64,000 nucleotides of DNA. Origin: Dactylosporangium fulvum (GTDB lineage: Bacteria > Actinomycetota > Actinomycetes > Mycobacteriales > Micromonosporaceae). The stretch covers positions 5,418,501 through 5,482,500 of the forward strand of contig NZ_CP073720.1 of NCBI RefSeq assembly GCF_025137375.1, read 5' to 3'. The notes below the pieces were generated by a model. The model was given only the letters and a program-made list of their open reading frames with translations, ran no database searches and had not been told where the DNA came from. Positions 1 to 7,477 of this stretch are shown here, one piece after another. The position numbers were made by a program, and so were the translations under genes. Each line of letters begins with the position of its first letter. Positions within the stretch are counted from its first letter, which is position 1.

Positions 1-1
1 G

Positions 2-466
2 GTGCGCACGACGGAGCCGCACCGGTTGGTGCACACCGGCCGGCGGTGGTACCTGTTGGCCTACGATGTGGAGCGGTCGGACTGGCGGACGTTCCGGGTC
101 GACCGGCTGCGCCCGCGGACACCGACGGGCCCGCGCTTCGTTCCCCGCGAGCCACCCGCCCCGCCGGCGGAGCAGCTCTCGCAGTCGGTGGCCTCGGACG
201 TGTACCGGTTCCGGGCCCGCATCCTGATGCACGCCCCCGCCGAGGTCGTCGCGGACCGGTCCTCCCCCACGGCCGGCCGGCTGGAGCCGCTGGACGACGC
301 GCGGTGCGTGCTGCACACCGGGTCGAACTCGCTGGAGCAACTGGCGCTGTACGTCGCGCTGAAGGGCATCCCGTTCGAGGTGCTCGACCCGCCCGAGCTC
401 GTGACGGTGATCCGCGGCCTGGCGCAACGCCTGACGGCAGCGGCCTCCGAGCGGCCCATTACATGA
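2..466 (+). CDS. WYL-domain transcriptional regulator, C-terminal part
   Basis: This is the C-terminal 154 residues of a YafY/PafC-type regulator; the N-terminal winged helix lies left of the window. The WYL core is visible at the beginning (GRRWYLLAYD followed by WRTFRVDRL), then the C-terminal extension found in these proteins. WYL domains sense small ligands or nucleic acid and control DNA-repair, metabolic or defence genes in other bacteria; the target here cannot be told. The GTG at base 2 lies inside the domain and is not the true start. The stop codon (464-466) falls inside the left arm of the palindromic repeat starting at 462, so the last codons overlap the repeat. Confidence 0.85.
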   Translation: MRTTEPHRLVHTGRRWYLLAYDVERSDWRTFRVDRLRPRTPTGPRFVPREPPAPPAEQLSQSVASDVYRFRARILMHAPAEVVADRSSPTAGRLEPLDDARCVLHTGSNSLEQLALYVALKGIPFEVLDPPELVTVIRGLAQRLTAAASERPIT

Positions 467-687
467 TCACGGAGTTTCCCGGGAGCCTGTTGCGTAATTC
501 GCTGGGACAGCGCCGGCGGCCCAACTACGCGCCGATCTTGGAGTTGTGGCGCCATGAACCTCCGAATTTGTCCGGGTTTGTCAAGGACCACAACTCCAAG
601 ATCGGCGCGGCTTTGTCGGGGTTGACGCGCGAGGGATCCGAATTGCGCAACAGGCTCCCGGAACCCCCGAAAACCTCCGTGATCATG
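462..687. repeat. 226-bp triple-nested inverted-repeat element
   Basis: Three nested inverted repeats share one centre. The outer 13-bp arms are at 462-474 and 675-687 (perfect). The middle arms are at 479-501 and 639-661 (22 of 23 pairs). The inner 21-bp arms are at 529-549 and 588-608 (perfect), around a 38-base loop. As DNA or RNA the whole element could fold into one long interrupted hairpin. Bases 520-661 recur at 29247-29388 with two mismatches. No open reading frame or transposase is associated. It resembles a MITE or REP/REPIN-type non-autonomous element, but no family is identified. Confidence 0.85.
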
Positions 688-719
688 CCGCGGCTTCGGG
701 TGCGCGACTCCCACCTCAT

Positions 720-767
720 GATCACGGACGTTCCGTGGTGCCGGAACACCCTGGAACGTCCGTGATC
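720..767. repeat. Hairpin repeat of the GATC-NN-GGA family, copy 1
   Basis: Perfect 15-bp arms, GATCACGGACGTTCC at 720-734 and its complement at 753-767, enclose an 18-base loop that itself holds a small GGTG/CACC stem. The outer GATCACGG end matches the ends of the large element at 462-687. It is intergenic, with no run of T after the stem, so it is not a classical terminator. Confidence 0.7.
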
Positions 768-896
768 TGTGAAGGATCTTGTCAAGCGGTGCCGGGCCGC
801 TCACCCGGCCGCGCCCTCGCGGTGCCGGTTCGCGGCGTCCGCGGCCCCGTCGTCCGGGGCGGCCGTGCTCCGCGCCTGGCCCGACCCGGGCTGCTT

Positions 897-947
897 GATC
901 GTCGGAAACATCCGGCTGCCCAGGCAACCCGAAGTTTCCCTTGATCT
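897..947. repeat. Degenerate hairpin repeat, copy 2
   Basis: TGATC, GGAAAC and CGG blocks on the left (896-915) face CG, GTTTCC and TTGATC blocks on the right (930-947), giving an imperfect stem with the same order of blocks as the better-preserved copies at 1133-1180 and 6909-6960. I read it as a decayed member of that family. Confidence 0.5.
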
Positions 948-1132
948 ACCAACCGCAGCCGCACCACCCGGCCTGGCTCAGCCACCGCGCCCGTGATCGC
1001 GAGATGTTCGCGATCACCGAGCGCGGTGGCTGGGGCTGGCCGCAGTCGCGGTCGGCCTCCGCGGCAGCTGCGATCGGCGGGGCGGCCTTGGTCGAATGCT
1101 GTGACCCGGGCCGAACTGCCGGCCTGCTTCAT

Positions 1133-1180
1133 GACCACGGAAACTCGGTATTGCTGGAACAGCACCGAGTTTCCGTGGTC
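1133..1180. repeat. Hairpin repeat of the GATC/GACC-NN-GGAAAC family, copy 3
   Basis: Perfect 17-bp arms, GACCACGGAAACTCGGT at 1133-1149 and its complement at 1164-1180. The 14-base loop contains a further TGCTG/CAGCA stem. It is the best-preserved small hairpin in the window and has the characteristic GGAAACTCGG core. Confidence 0.75.
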
Positions 1181-1502
1181 TGTGGGACTGGCCGGAGGGG
1201 CCGCCCCGGCGGGGTGCACGTGGAGCGGGCAAGCCCGGAACGGCGAGGCCCCGAGCCGAACCCCGCGCCGCCTCGTGCGCCCCCGCGCCGCACTGCACCC
1301 CACCTCGCACAACGCGCAACGCGCCACACTTTGCGCCCGCCTCGCGCCGCACCTCGCACCGCCTCGCGCGCCCCCGCGCCGCACTCCAGCGCCTCGCACC
1401 CCGCGCCCGGTCGCACCGCACCACGCCGCCGCGCCACGCCACGCGTCGCACACGCTCTGCGGGCCGTGTCCTTCTGGCGCCGGCCAGTCGGGCCGGAACA
1501 GC
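1181..1502. other. Intergenic low-complexity GC-rich tract
   Basis: Between the hairpin at 1133-1180 and the mdh terminator there is about 320 bases of simple sequence built from recurring CCTCGC, GCGCC and CGCAC words (densest at 1255-1440). No convincing gene was found: the frames open here are open on both strands because of base composition only. The rest of the 467-1552 gap holds the four palindromes listed separately and otherwise nothing recognisable. Confidence 0.6.
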
Positions 1503-1536
1503 ACAGCGCCCCCCGGACGGAGCCGAGGGGCGCTGT
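1503..1536. terminator. Hairpin terminator downstream of mdh
   Basis: ACAGCGCCCC at 1503-1512 pairs perfectly with GGGGCGCTGT at 1527-1536 around a 14-base loop, 17 bases past the mdh stop codon. There is no T-run, which is usual for actinobacterial terminators. Confidence 0.7.
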
Positions 1537-1552
1537 CGCGAGCAGGGAACGG

Positions 1553-2542
1553 TCAGATCAGGCCGAGGCGCTCGACCGCCGTGCGCTCCTCCGCCAGCTC
1601 CGCCACCGACGCGTCGATGCGGGAACGGGAGAAGTCGTCGATCTCCAGGCCCTGGACGATCTCCCAGCGGCCGTTGCGGGACACCACCGGGAACGAGGAG
1701 ATCAGGCCGGCCGGGACGCCGTAGGAGCCGTCGGAGACGATCGCCGCCGAGGTCCAGTCGCCCTCCGGGGTGCCGTTGACCCAGTCGTAGACGTGGTCGA
1801 TGGCGGCGGAGGCGGCCGACGCGGCCGAGGAGGCGCCGCGGACCTCGATGATCTCGGCGCCGCGCTTGGCGACCCGCGGGATGAACTCGTCGGCGATCCA
1901 CTGCTGGTCGCCCACGGTCTCGGCGGCGTTCTTGCCGGCGACCTCGGCGTGGATCAGGTCAGGGTACTGGGTGGCGGAGTGGTTGCCCCAGATCGTCACC
2001 TTGCTGATCTCCGAGACCGGCACGCCGAGCTTGGCGGACAGCTGGGCGACGGCCCGGTTGTGGTCGAGACGGGTCATCGCGGTGAACCGCTCGGCCGGCA
2101 CGTCGGGGGCGTTGCGCTGGGCGATGAGCGCGTTGGTGTTCGCCGGGTTGCCGACGACCAGGACGCGGATGTCGTCGGCGGCGCCGGAGTTGATCGCCTC
2201 ACCCTGCGGCTTGAAGATGCCGCCGTTGGCCTCGAGCAGGTCGCCGCGCTCCATGCCCTTGGTGCGGGGGCGGGCCCCGACGAGCAGCGCGACGTTGGCG
2301 CCGGAGAAGGCCGCCTTCGGGTCGTCGAACACGTCCACGCCGGCCAGCAGCGGGAACGCGCCGTCCTGCAGCTCCAGCGCGGTGCCCTCTGCGGCCCGCA
2401 CGGCCTGCGGGATCTCCAGCAGCCGCAGCTTGACCTTGGTGTCGGCGCCGAGCAGCTGTCCGGACGCGATACGGAACAGGAGGGCGTAGCCGATCTGGCC
2501 GGCCGCGCCGGTCACGGTGACGTTGACGGGCGTGTCGCTCAT
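1553..2542 (-). CDS. mdh: Malate dehydrogenase
   Basis: This cytoplasmic TCA-cycle enzyme interconverts malate and oxaloacetate with NAD(H). The 329-residue protein is full length for the actinobacterial/cytosolic-type family. The Rossmann loop TGAAGQIG is at residues 11-18, substrate arginines lie in RPRTKGMER (91-99), NPANTN is at 132-137, and the catalytic pair is Asp160 (TRLDHNR) and His188 (IWGNHSA). The gene stands alone, with its own terminator hairpin after the stop. The ATG start is preceded by a weak purine-rich stretch. Confidence 0.97.
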   Translation of the reverse strand: MSDTPVNVTVTGAAGQIGYALLFRIASGQLLGADTKVKLRLLEIPQAVRAAEGTALELQDGAFPLLAGVDVFDDPKAAFSGANVALLVGARPRTKGMERGDLLEANGGIFKPQGEAINSGAADDIRVLVVGNPANTNALIAQRNAPDVPAERFTAMTRLDHNRAVAQLSAKLGVPVSEISKVTIWGNHSATQYPDLIHAEVAGKNAAETVGDQQWIADEFIPRVAKRGAEIIEVRGASSAASAASAAIDHVYDWVNGTPEGDWTSAAIVSDGSYGVPAGLISSFPVVSRNGRWEIVQGLEIDDFSRSRIDASVAELAEERTAVERLGLI

Positions 2543-2587
2543 GAGACTTCTCCAGCAGCAGTGGCGGGTGGGCTCTTCCGCATCAAA

Positions 2588-3361
2588 CTATCGCGGCCCT
2601 CGATCACGGGAGCATTCGATGAGGTACCGCGTGGTGTGTGCCACGAAAGGCCCGGAGTCCACGATGCGCTCGTGCAGAGCTTCCAAGCGGCGACGGTACC
2701 GGCTGACGGTGAACCCCGGGACGATCCAGATCACCTTCCGCAAGTACACCACGACCGCCGCGACGTCCGAAAACTCCATCCGCAGCGTCGCCTCGCGCAG
2801 GTCGACGACCCGCAGCCCGGCGGCCTCGGCGGCGGCGACGGCCCGCGCCGGGCTGCGGACGTCGCTCACCGGCTGCGGCCCCATCATGAAGTCGGTGAGC
2901 TCGCGGGCCGTGCCGACGCCGACGTGCTGGGCGAGGTACGTGCCGCCGGGGGCGAGGACCCGGGCGATCTCCGGCCAGCCGACGAGCACCGGGTGGCGGC
3001 TGCTGACGAGGTCGAACGTGCCGTCGGGGAACGGCAGCGGCCCGTCGTCGGGGACCTGCGCGACCTCGGCCCGCCACGGCGCGAGGGCGGCGCGGGCCAG
3101 GGCCGCGTTCGGCGGCCAGGACTCGGTCGCCGCCAGTACCGCCGGATGGGCCCGGGCACGTTCGAGGGCCTCGCGGACGACCTCGCCGCCGCCGGTCTGG
3201 ACGTCCAGGACCGACCCCGCGCCGGCGAGCCGGCCGGCCAGCAGGCGGACGTAGCCCCAGGGCGGCCGCTCCTCCGTGGCGCGCCCGTCGAACCACGAGA
3301 AGTCCCATCCCTCGACCGGGACCGCCTCCCCCTCGGCCAGCAGCTCGGCGAAAGTCCGCAT
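2588..3361 (-). CDS. Class I SAM-dependent methyltransferase
   Basis: The 257-residue protein is predicted to be cytoplasmic. The SAM-binding motif I is visible as VLDVQTGGGE at about residues 51-60. A motif-II acidic strand region (PFPDGTFDLVSSRHPV) and the motif-III region LAPGGTYLAQHVG follow, an arrangement of the Methyltransf_11/25 type. The N-terminal segment DFSWFDGRATEERPPWGY is common in actinobacterial members annotated only as methyltransferase. Substrate unknown. It lies directly upstream of and divergent from the small ORF at 3397. Confidence 0.85.
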   Translation of the reverse strand: MRTFAELLAEGEAVPVEGWDFSWFDGRATEERPPWGYVRLLAGRLAGAGSVLDVQTGGGEVVREALERARAHPAVLAATESWPPNAALARAALAPWRAEVAQVPDDGPLPFPDGTFDLVSSRHPVLVGWPEIARVLAPGGTYLAQHVGVGTARELTDFMMGPQPVSDVRSPARAVAAAEAAGLRVVDLREATLRMEFSDVAAVVVYLRKVIWIVPGFTVSRYRRRLEALHERIVDSGPFVAHTTRYLIECSRDRGPR

Positions 3362-3396
3362 GGTTGCACCCTCCGCCGTCCGGGCATCACCCGGGA

Positions 3397-3654
3397 ATGA
3401 CGATCATTCCGCAGAACGTCCCGCTGTGGCTGGCCACGAGCGCGGACGACGAGATCATGGCCGGCCGGGTGGTCGGCTGGGACACCGAGCACGTCCAGCC
3501 GTTGCCCCTGGTCGCGTGGACCGACGAGACCGGCATGCTGCGGCGCGTGGGCACGCCGACGAGCTCCGTGGTCTGGCTCGGCGACACGCGCGGCGAGGCG
3601 GTCGAGACGGCGCAGCGGGAGACCCGGCCGGCCGTGTCAGGCAGCCGCGTGTAG
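3397..3654 (+). CDS. Small hypothetical protein
   Basis: An 85-residue protein of unknown function with no membrane segment or signal peptide. It is rich in Trp and Val, with a WLATSADDEIMAGRVVGWD segment. The ATG at 3397 was chosen because upstream codons are of poor quality; no clear Shine-Dalgarno is seen, so the start is uncertain. It is divergent from the methyltransferase, with a 35-base gap, and may share a promoter region with it. Codon use is typical for the window, which supports coding. Confidence 0.55.
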   Translation: MTIIPQNVPLWLATSADDEIMAGRVVGWDTEHVQPLPLVAWTDETGMLRRVGTPTSSVVWLGDTRGEAVETAQRETRPAVSGSRV

Positions 3655-3751
3655 CCGTTCGCCGGTCGCGCGGATGATCTCGGCGAGCGGGGCGACCAGG
3701 TCGGGTCGCTCGGTCATGAGGTCGGTGAGGCGCACCCGGTATGGTCCCGGC

Positions 3752-4933
3752 ATGACCGGTAGCGGAGGGCACATGGCGGCAGTGGCCGGACCCACGATCC
3801 AGTACGTCGCCCGCGCCGGGATCCTCGACCTGGGCTGGGGCCATCCGCATCCGGCGGCGCTGCCGGTCGACGAGTGGGGCGAGGCGACCGCGGCGGCGCT
3901 GCGGGAGCACGGGTGGCGCGGGCTCACGTACGGGTACGCGGCCGGCCCCGGCGAGCTCGTCGACTGGCTGTGCGCGCACCTGGCCGGCACCGACGGGCGC
4001 GGCCCGCGGCCGGCGGAGGTGTTCGTGACCGCCGGGGCGTCCCACGCCCTCGAGCTCGTCTCGTCGCTGCTGGTCTCCCCCGGCGACACCGTCCTCGTCG
4101 ACACGCCCACGTACCACCTCGCGCTGCGGGTGCTCGCCGACCGGCGGGCGGACCTCGTCGGGGTGCCCTTCACCGACCCGGCCGCCGTCGCCGAGACGGT
4201 GTCGCGGCTGCGCGGGGCCGGGCGGACCGTCCGGCTGGGCTACGTCGTGCCGACGTTCGCCAACCCGACGGGCGCGTCGCTGCCCGCCGACCGGCGCCGG
4301 GAGCTGCTGGCGGTGGCGGCGGCGTACGACCTGCTGGTGATCGAGGACGACACGTACCGGGAGCTGTCGTACGCCGGACCCGCGCCCGCCTCGCTGTGGA
4401 GCGCGGACCACGGCGGGCGGGTGGTGCGGATCGGGTCGTTCGCCAAGACCGTCGCGCCGGGCCTGCGCCTGGGCTGGCTGACCGGCCCGCCGGAGCTCGT
4501 CGGCGCGCTCGCCGACCGCGGGTACGTCGACAGCGGCGGCGGGGTCAACCACACGGTGGCGCTGACGATGGCGACGTTCGGGGCGTCCGGCGGGTACGCG
4601 CGGCACCTGGCCCGCGGCCTCAGCCGGTACAGCTCCCAACGCGACGCCCTCGTGGCAGCCCTGCGCGCCGAGGGCCTGGACCCGCCACTGCCGGACGGCG
4701 GCTGGTTCGTCTGGCTCCCGCTGCCGGACGGCCTCACGGCGTCGGCGCTGCTGCCCCGGGCGGAGGCGGCCGGGGTGTCGTTCATGTGCGGGCGGCGGTT
4801 CCACGCGGGCGGCGGACCGGACGGCCACGTGCGGCTGTCGTACTCGATGCTCGGCCCCGGCGAGCTGGCCGAGGCCGCCCGGCGGCTCGCCACCGCCGTG
4901 CGCGGGCTCAGTCCTCGTCCAGCAGCTCGATGA
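3752..4933 (+). CDS. PLP-dependent aminotransferase, class I/II fold
   Basis: This fold-type I enzyme resembles the aminotransferase half of MocR regulators and 2-aminoadipate/valine-pyruvate aminotransferases. PLP contacts are visible: NPTG at 171-174, Asp199 and Tyr202 in EDDTYRE, the Schiff-base Lys232 in GSFAKT, and Arg239. No N-terminal winged helix is present, so it is a stand-alone enzyme. The amino-acid substrate is not determinable. The start at 3752 has a TATGGT box at 3740-3745 six bases upstream and is probably leaderless; the ATG at 3773 after AGCGGAGGG is the alternative. The 3' end overlaps the convergent DUF72 gene by 26 bases. Confidence 0.88.
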   Translation: MTGSGGHMAAVAGPTIQYVARAGILDLGWGHPHPAALPVDEWGEATAAALREHGWRGLTYGYAAGPGELVDWLCAHLAGTDGRGPRPAEVFVTAGASHALELVSSLLVSPGDTVLVDTPTYHLALRVLADRRADLVGVPFTDPAAVAETVSRLRGAGRTVRLGYVVPTFANPTGASLPADRRRELLAVAAAYDLLVIEDDTYRELSYAGPAPASLWSADHGGRVVRIGSFAKTVAPGLRLGWLTGPPELVGALADRGYVDSGGGVNHTVALTMATFGASGGYARHLARGLSRYSSQRDALVAALRAEGLDPPLPDGGWFVWLPLPDGLTASALLPRAEAAGVSFMCGRRFHAGGGPDGHVRLSYSMLGPGELAEAARRLATAVRGLSPRPAAR

Positions 4934-5777
4934 GCTCGGCCGCGTTGCGCTGGGCGTGGTCGGAGTAGCAGTTGTTCATGAGCACGTGGGTGCTCGAGGC
5001 CGTGGCGGCGACCTCCCGCAGCTTCGGCACCCACTCGCGCAGCTCGTCGACGCTGTACTCGTAGCCGAACTTCTCGTGGATGTCCTTGCTCGTCCAGCGG
5101 TCGCTGCGGCCGTGGAACCGCATCATCGCCAGGTCGGCGGTGGCCTCCAGCACCGGCGGGACCGACGAACGGTGCCCCTGCGGCATGTCGACGCCGACGA
5201 ACGGCAGCTCGTGCGCGCGCAGGAAGTCGAGCGTCTCGGTGGCGTTGTCGCCCTCGAACCACGACTTGTGCCGCAGCTCGACCGCGACCGGCAGCGGGCT
5301 GCACCGCCGCCGCACCTCCAGGAGGTACTCCTTGTTGGAGCGGCGGATCGTGAACCACGGCGGGAACTGGAACAGCACCGCGCCGAGCTTCCCGGCCTCG
5401 ACCAGCGGGTCCAGGGCGGTGAGGAACCGGGTCCACAGGTCCTCGTACGCCTGCGGCGACAGGTCTGCGGGGTACAGGTTCTTCTTGTCCGTCTCCGGGC
5501 GCAGGTCCTTGAAGATCGCGGACGGCTTCGTCGGGTGCCCGGTCAGCAGGCTGAACGCCTTGACGTTGAACAGGAACCCGTCCGGGGTCCGCTGTGCCCA
5601 CAGCCGGGCGGTCTGCTCGCTCGGCGGGTGGTAGTAGGTGGCGTCGACCTCGACCAGCCCGAACTGCGACGCGTAGTACGCCAGCCGCTGCTCGGCGGTG
5701 CCGGCGTCCGCCGGGTACCACCCTGATTCCAGCAGCGTGGGGTCGGTCCACGATGCCGTGCCCACGCGGATGGCCAT
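4908..5777 (-). CDS. DUF72 domain protein (YecE-like)
   Basis: The 289-residue DUF72 protein is predicted to be a cytoplasmic TIM barrel. The opening IRVGTASWTDP, the LVEVDATYYHPP segment, LFQFPPWF, AVELRHKSW and MRFHGRSD are the usual conserved blocks. Biochemical function is unknown for the family, although proximity to nucleic-acid metabolism genes is common. The start ATG is at 5777, with a second in-frame ATG at 5786. The gene is divergent from the AlkZ-like gene with only about 10 bases between starts, so the two share an overlapping promoter. Confidence 0.85.
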   Translation of the reverse strand: MAIRVGTASWTDPTLLESGWYPADAGTAEQRLAYYASQFGLVEVDATYYHPPSEQTARLWAQRTPDGFLFNVKAFSLLTGHPTKPSAIFKDLRPETDKKNLYPADLSPQAYEDLWTRFLTALDPLVEAGKLGAVLFQFPPWFTIRRSNKEYLLEVRRRCSPLPVAVELRHKSWFEGDNATETLDFLRAHELPFVGVDMPQGHRSSVPPVLEATADLAMMRFHGRSDRWTSKDIHEKFGYEYSVDELREWVPKLREVAATASSTHVLMNNCYSDHAQRNAAELIELLDED

Positions 5778-5787
5778 ACTCTGCATT

Positions 5788-6876
5788 GTGCTCTCTCTCA
5801 GCTGGCCGCACGTCCTGAGCTGGCGCTGCCGGCGACAACTCCTCCACCGGCCCACGCCCGACCCGCTCGCGGTCGTGCGGGCGCTGGCCGGCGTGCAGGC
5901 GCAGGTCACCTCCGCCGCCGAGCAGGCCGTCGCCGTCCGCCAGCCGGTGCCCGACCCGGCGTCGGTCCGCGCGGCCGTGGCCGCCAAGCGGCTGGTGAAG
6001 ACGTGGTCGGCCCGCGGCACGCTGCACCTGCTCGACGTCGCCGAGGCCCCCGCCCACCTGGCGCTGCTCGCCGCCGCCCGGACCTGGGAGAAGCCGTCCT
6101 GGCAGAAGACGTTCGTCACGGCCGGGCAGCTGGAGCAGATCAGCGCCGCGGCGTGGGAGGCGCTCGACGGTACCGTCCTGAGCCGCGACGAGCTCACCAC
6201 CGCGATCGTGGAACACGCCGGCGACCCGGGCCTCGAGGAGCACCTGCGCTCCGGCTGGGGCACGGTGCTCAAGCCCCTCGCCTGGCAGGGCCTCCTGGTC
6301 TACGGTCCGCCCGACGGCGGCAGCGTGACCTTCACGCGCCCGGACACGTTCCTGCCCGGCTGGGCGGGACTGCCGTCCGCGGAGGATGCTGCGCGGGTGG
6401 TGATCCCGGCGTACCTCGGTGCGTTCGGTCCGGCGTCACCCGCCACGTTCGACCAGTGGCTGATCCGCGGCCTGTCGAAGAAGGCCATGCTGAAGGGCTG
6501 GTTCAAGGCCCTGCTGGCCGACGGCGTCGTGACGGAGGTGGAGGTCGAGGGCGAACGGCTCTACGCCCGGACGGCCGACCTGGACTCCCTGGCCGCCGCG
6601 GACCCGGCCGACTTCGGCGAGGTCCGGCTGCTGCCCGCGTTCGACCAGTTCGTGCTGGGCCCGGGCACGGCCGACACCCGGGTGGTCCCGCCCGGCCGCC
6701 GGCCCGAGATCAGCCGCACGGCGGGCTGGATCTCCCCGGTGGTGGCCCATCGCGGCCGGGTGGCCGGCACCTGGGACCGCACCGACGGCAAGGTGACCGT
6801 GAACCTGTTCCCCGAGCACGGCGAGGTCCCGGCCGCGTCGCTACGCGAGGAGATCACCCGCGTCACGACGTCCTGA
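5788..6876 (+). CDS. Winged-helix AlkZ/YcaQ-like DNA glycosylase family protein
   Basis: The 362-residue protein belongs to the HTH_42 superfamily, which includes the alkyl-DNA and crosslink glycosylases AlkZ and YcaQ. The signature QxQ motif is present in LAGVQAQ near residue 35, followed by LVKTWSARGTLHLL and the C-terminal FDQFVLGPG block. AlkZ enzymes unhook bulky or crosslinked N7 adducts, often as self-resistance in antibiotic clusters. Here the gene is not in such a cluster, so general DNA repair is more likely. The GTG start at 5788 has a TACTCT box at 5777-5782 and no Shine-Dalgarno, suggesting leaderless translation. Confidence 0.85.
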   Translation: MLSLSWPHVLSWRCRRQLLHRPTPDPLAVVRALAGVQAQVTSAAEQAVAVRQPVPDPASVRAAVAAKRLVKTWSARGTLHLLDVAEAPAHLALLAAARTWEKPSWQKTFVTAGQLEQISAAAWEALDGTVLSRDELTTAIVEHAGDPGLEEHLRSGWGTVLKPLAWQGLLVYGPPDGGSVTFTRPDTFLPGWAGLPSAEDAARVVIPAYLGAFGPASPATFDQWLIRGLSKKAMLKGWFKALLADGVVTEVEVEGERLYARTADLDSLAAADPADFGEVRLLPAFDQFVLGPGTADTRVVPPGRRPEISRTAGWISPVVAHRGRVAGTWDRTDGKVTVNLFPEHGEVPAASLREEITRVTTS

Positions 6877-6908
6877 CCCACCCCTTCGCGCAGCACTCGT
6901 CCGTTTCA

Positions 6909-6960
6909 TGATCCAGGGAAACATCCGGTCGCCACGGCAACACAGTGTTCCCCTGGATCA
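6909..6960. repeat. Hairpin repeat, copy 4
   Basis: TGATCCAGGGAAACA at 6909-6923 pairs with the segment at 6946-6960 (14 of 15). The block order (GATC, two variable bases, GGGAAACAtcCGG) is the same as at 897-947 and 1133-1180. It lies 33 bases after the stop of the AlkZ-like gene and could also help end its transcript, but its family relation to copies not next to gene ends argues for a dispersed repeat. Confidence 0.7.
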
Positions 6961-7477
6961 CGAACACCCCGACGACGGCGACACCATGCCGACCCGGCAC
7001 CGGGAACGCCATCGACAACCGGCTAGAACAACCACAACTCGTGATCAAAGCTGGCTGCTCGCCCCGATCCACGATCTCGAGTCCACGATCCCGCCCCTCG
7101 CGGTCACACAAGGCTGACCTTGGAGCACTGTGGCCCCCATAGGGACCCAAATCCTCCAAGATCAACCGACCCGGCACACCCAGCTGACGCGGACCAGCCG
7201 CGAAACAGGCGGGCAACCGAAGCAGTGCAGCGCGACCCAAGCAGCGCGACCCGGACAAGACGACGGGCCACCCAACCCGCGGGCCGCGCGACCAGGCACG
7301 AAGACCAGGCACGAAGACCCGGCAGCACGACCCGGCAGCACGACCCGGCGGCCTAACCCGCGGCGCGGGCAGCCCGATCGGGCCCAGGCCGGGCTGGAAG
7401 CCAAATCGGGCGGCAACCAGGCCGCACGCGGGCGACCGCACCCGGCGGGCAACCATGGCCCCCGGCGAGGGAGAGTG
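6961..7477. other. Intergenic region, no gene seen
   Basis: This stretch between the AlkZ-like gene and nth has no supported coding sequence: frames contain poor codon choices and no start signals. It carries a simple tandem array at 7291-7342 (listed separately) and further GACCC/GCACGA words, so it looks like expanding low-complexity spacer. Confidence 0.55.
7291..7342. repeat. 13-bp tandem repeat, four units
   Basis: Two copies of ACCAGGCACGAAG (7291-7303, 7304-7316) are followed by two copies of the variant ACCCGGCAGCACG (7317-7329, 7330-7342). The identity of each adjacent pair suggests recent slipped-strand duplication. It is intergenic, and no function can be assigned. Confidence 0.8.

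Noticed and set aside
462..687. Insertion sequence or CRISPR array
   Set aside because: There is no transposase frame, and the repeats are inverted, not a regular direct-repeat array with unique spacers.
941..3400. A long plus-strand frame across the repeat region, mdh and the methyltransferase gene
   Set aside because: It runs antisense to two well-supported genes and shows low-complexity Arg/Ala sequence.
6909..6960. Terminator of the AlkZ-like gene
   Set aside because: It could act as one, but the shared GATC/GGAAAC blocks with hairpins far from any gene end make a dispersed repeat the better call.
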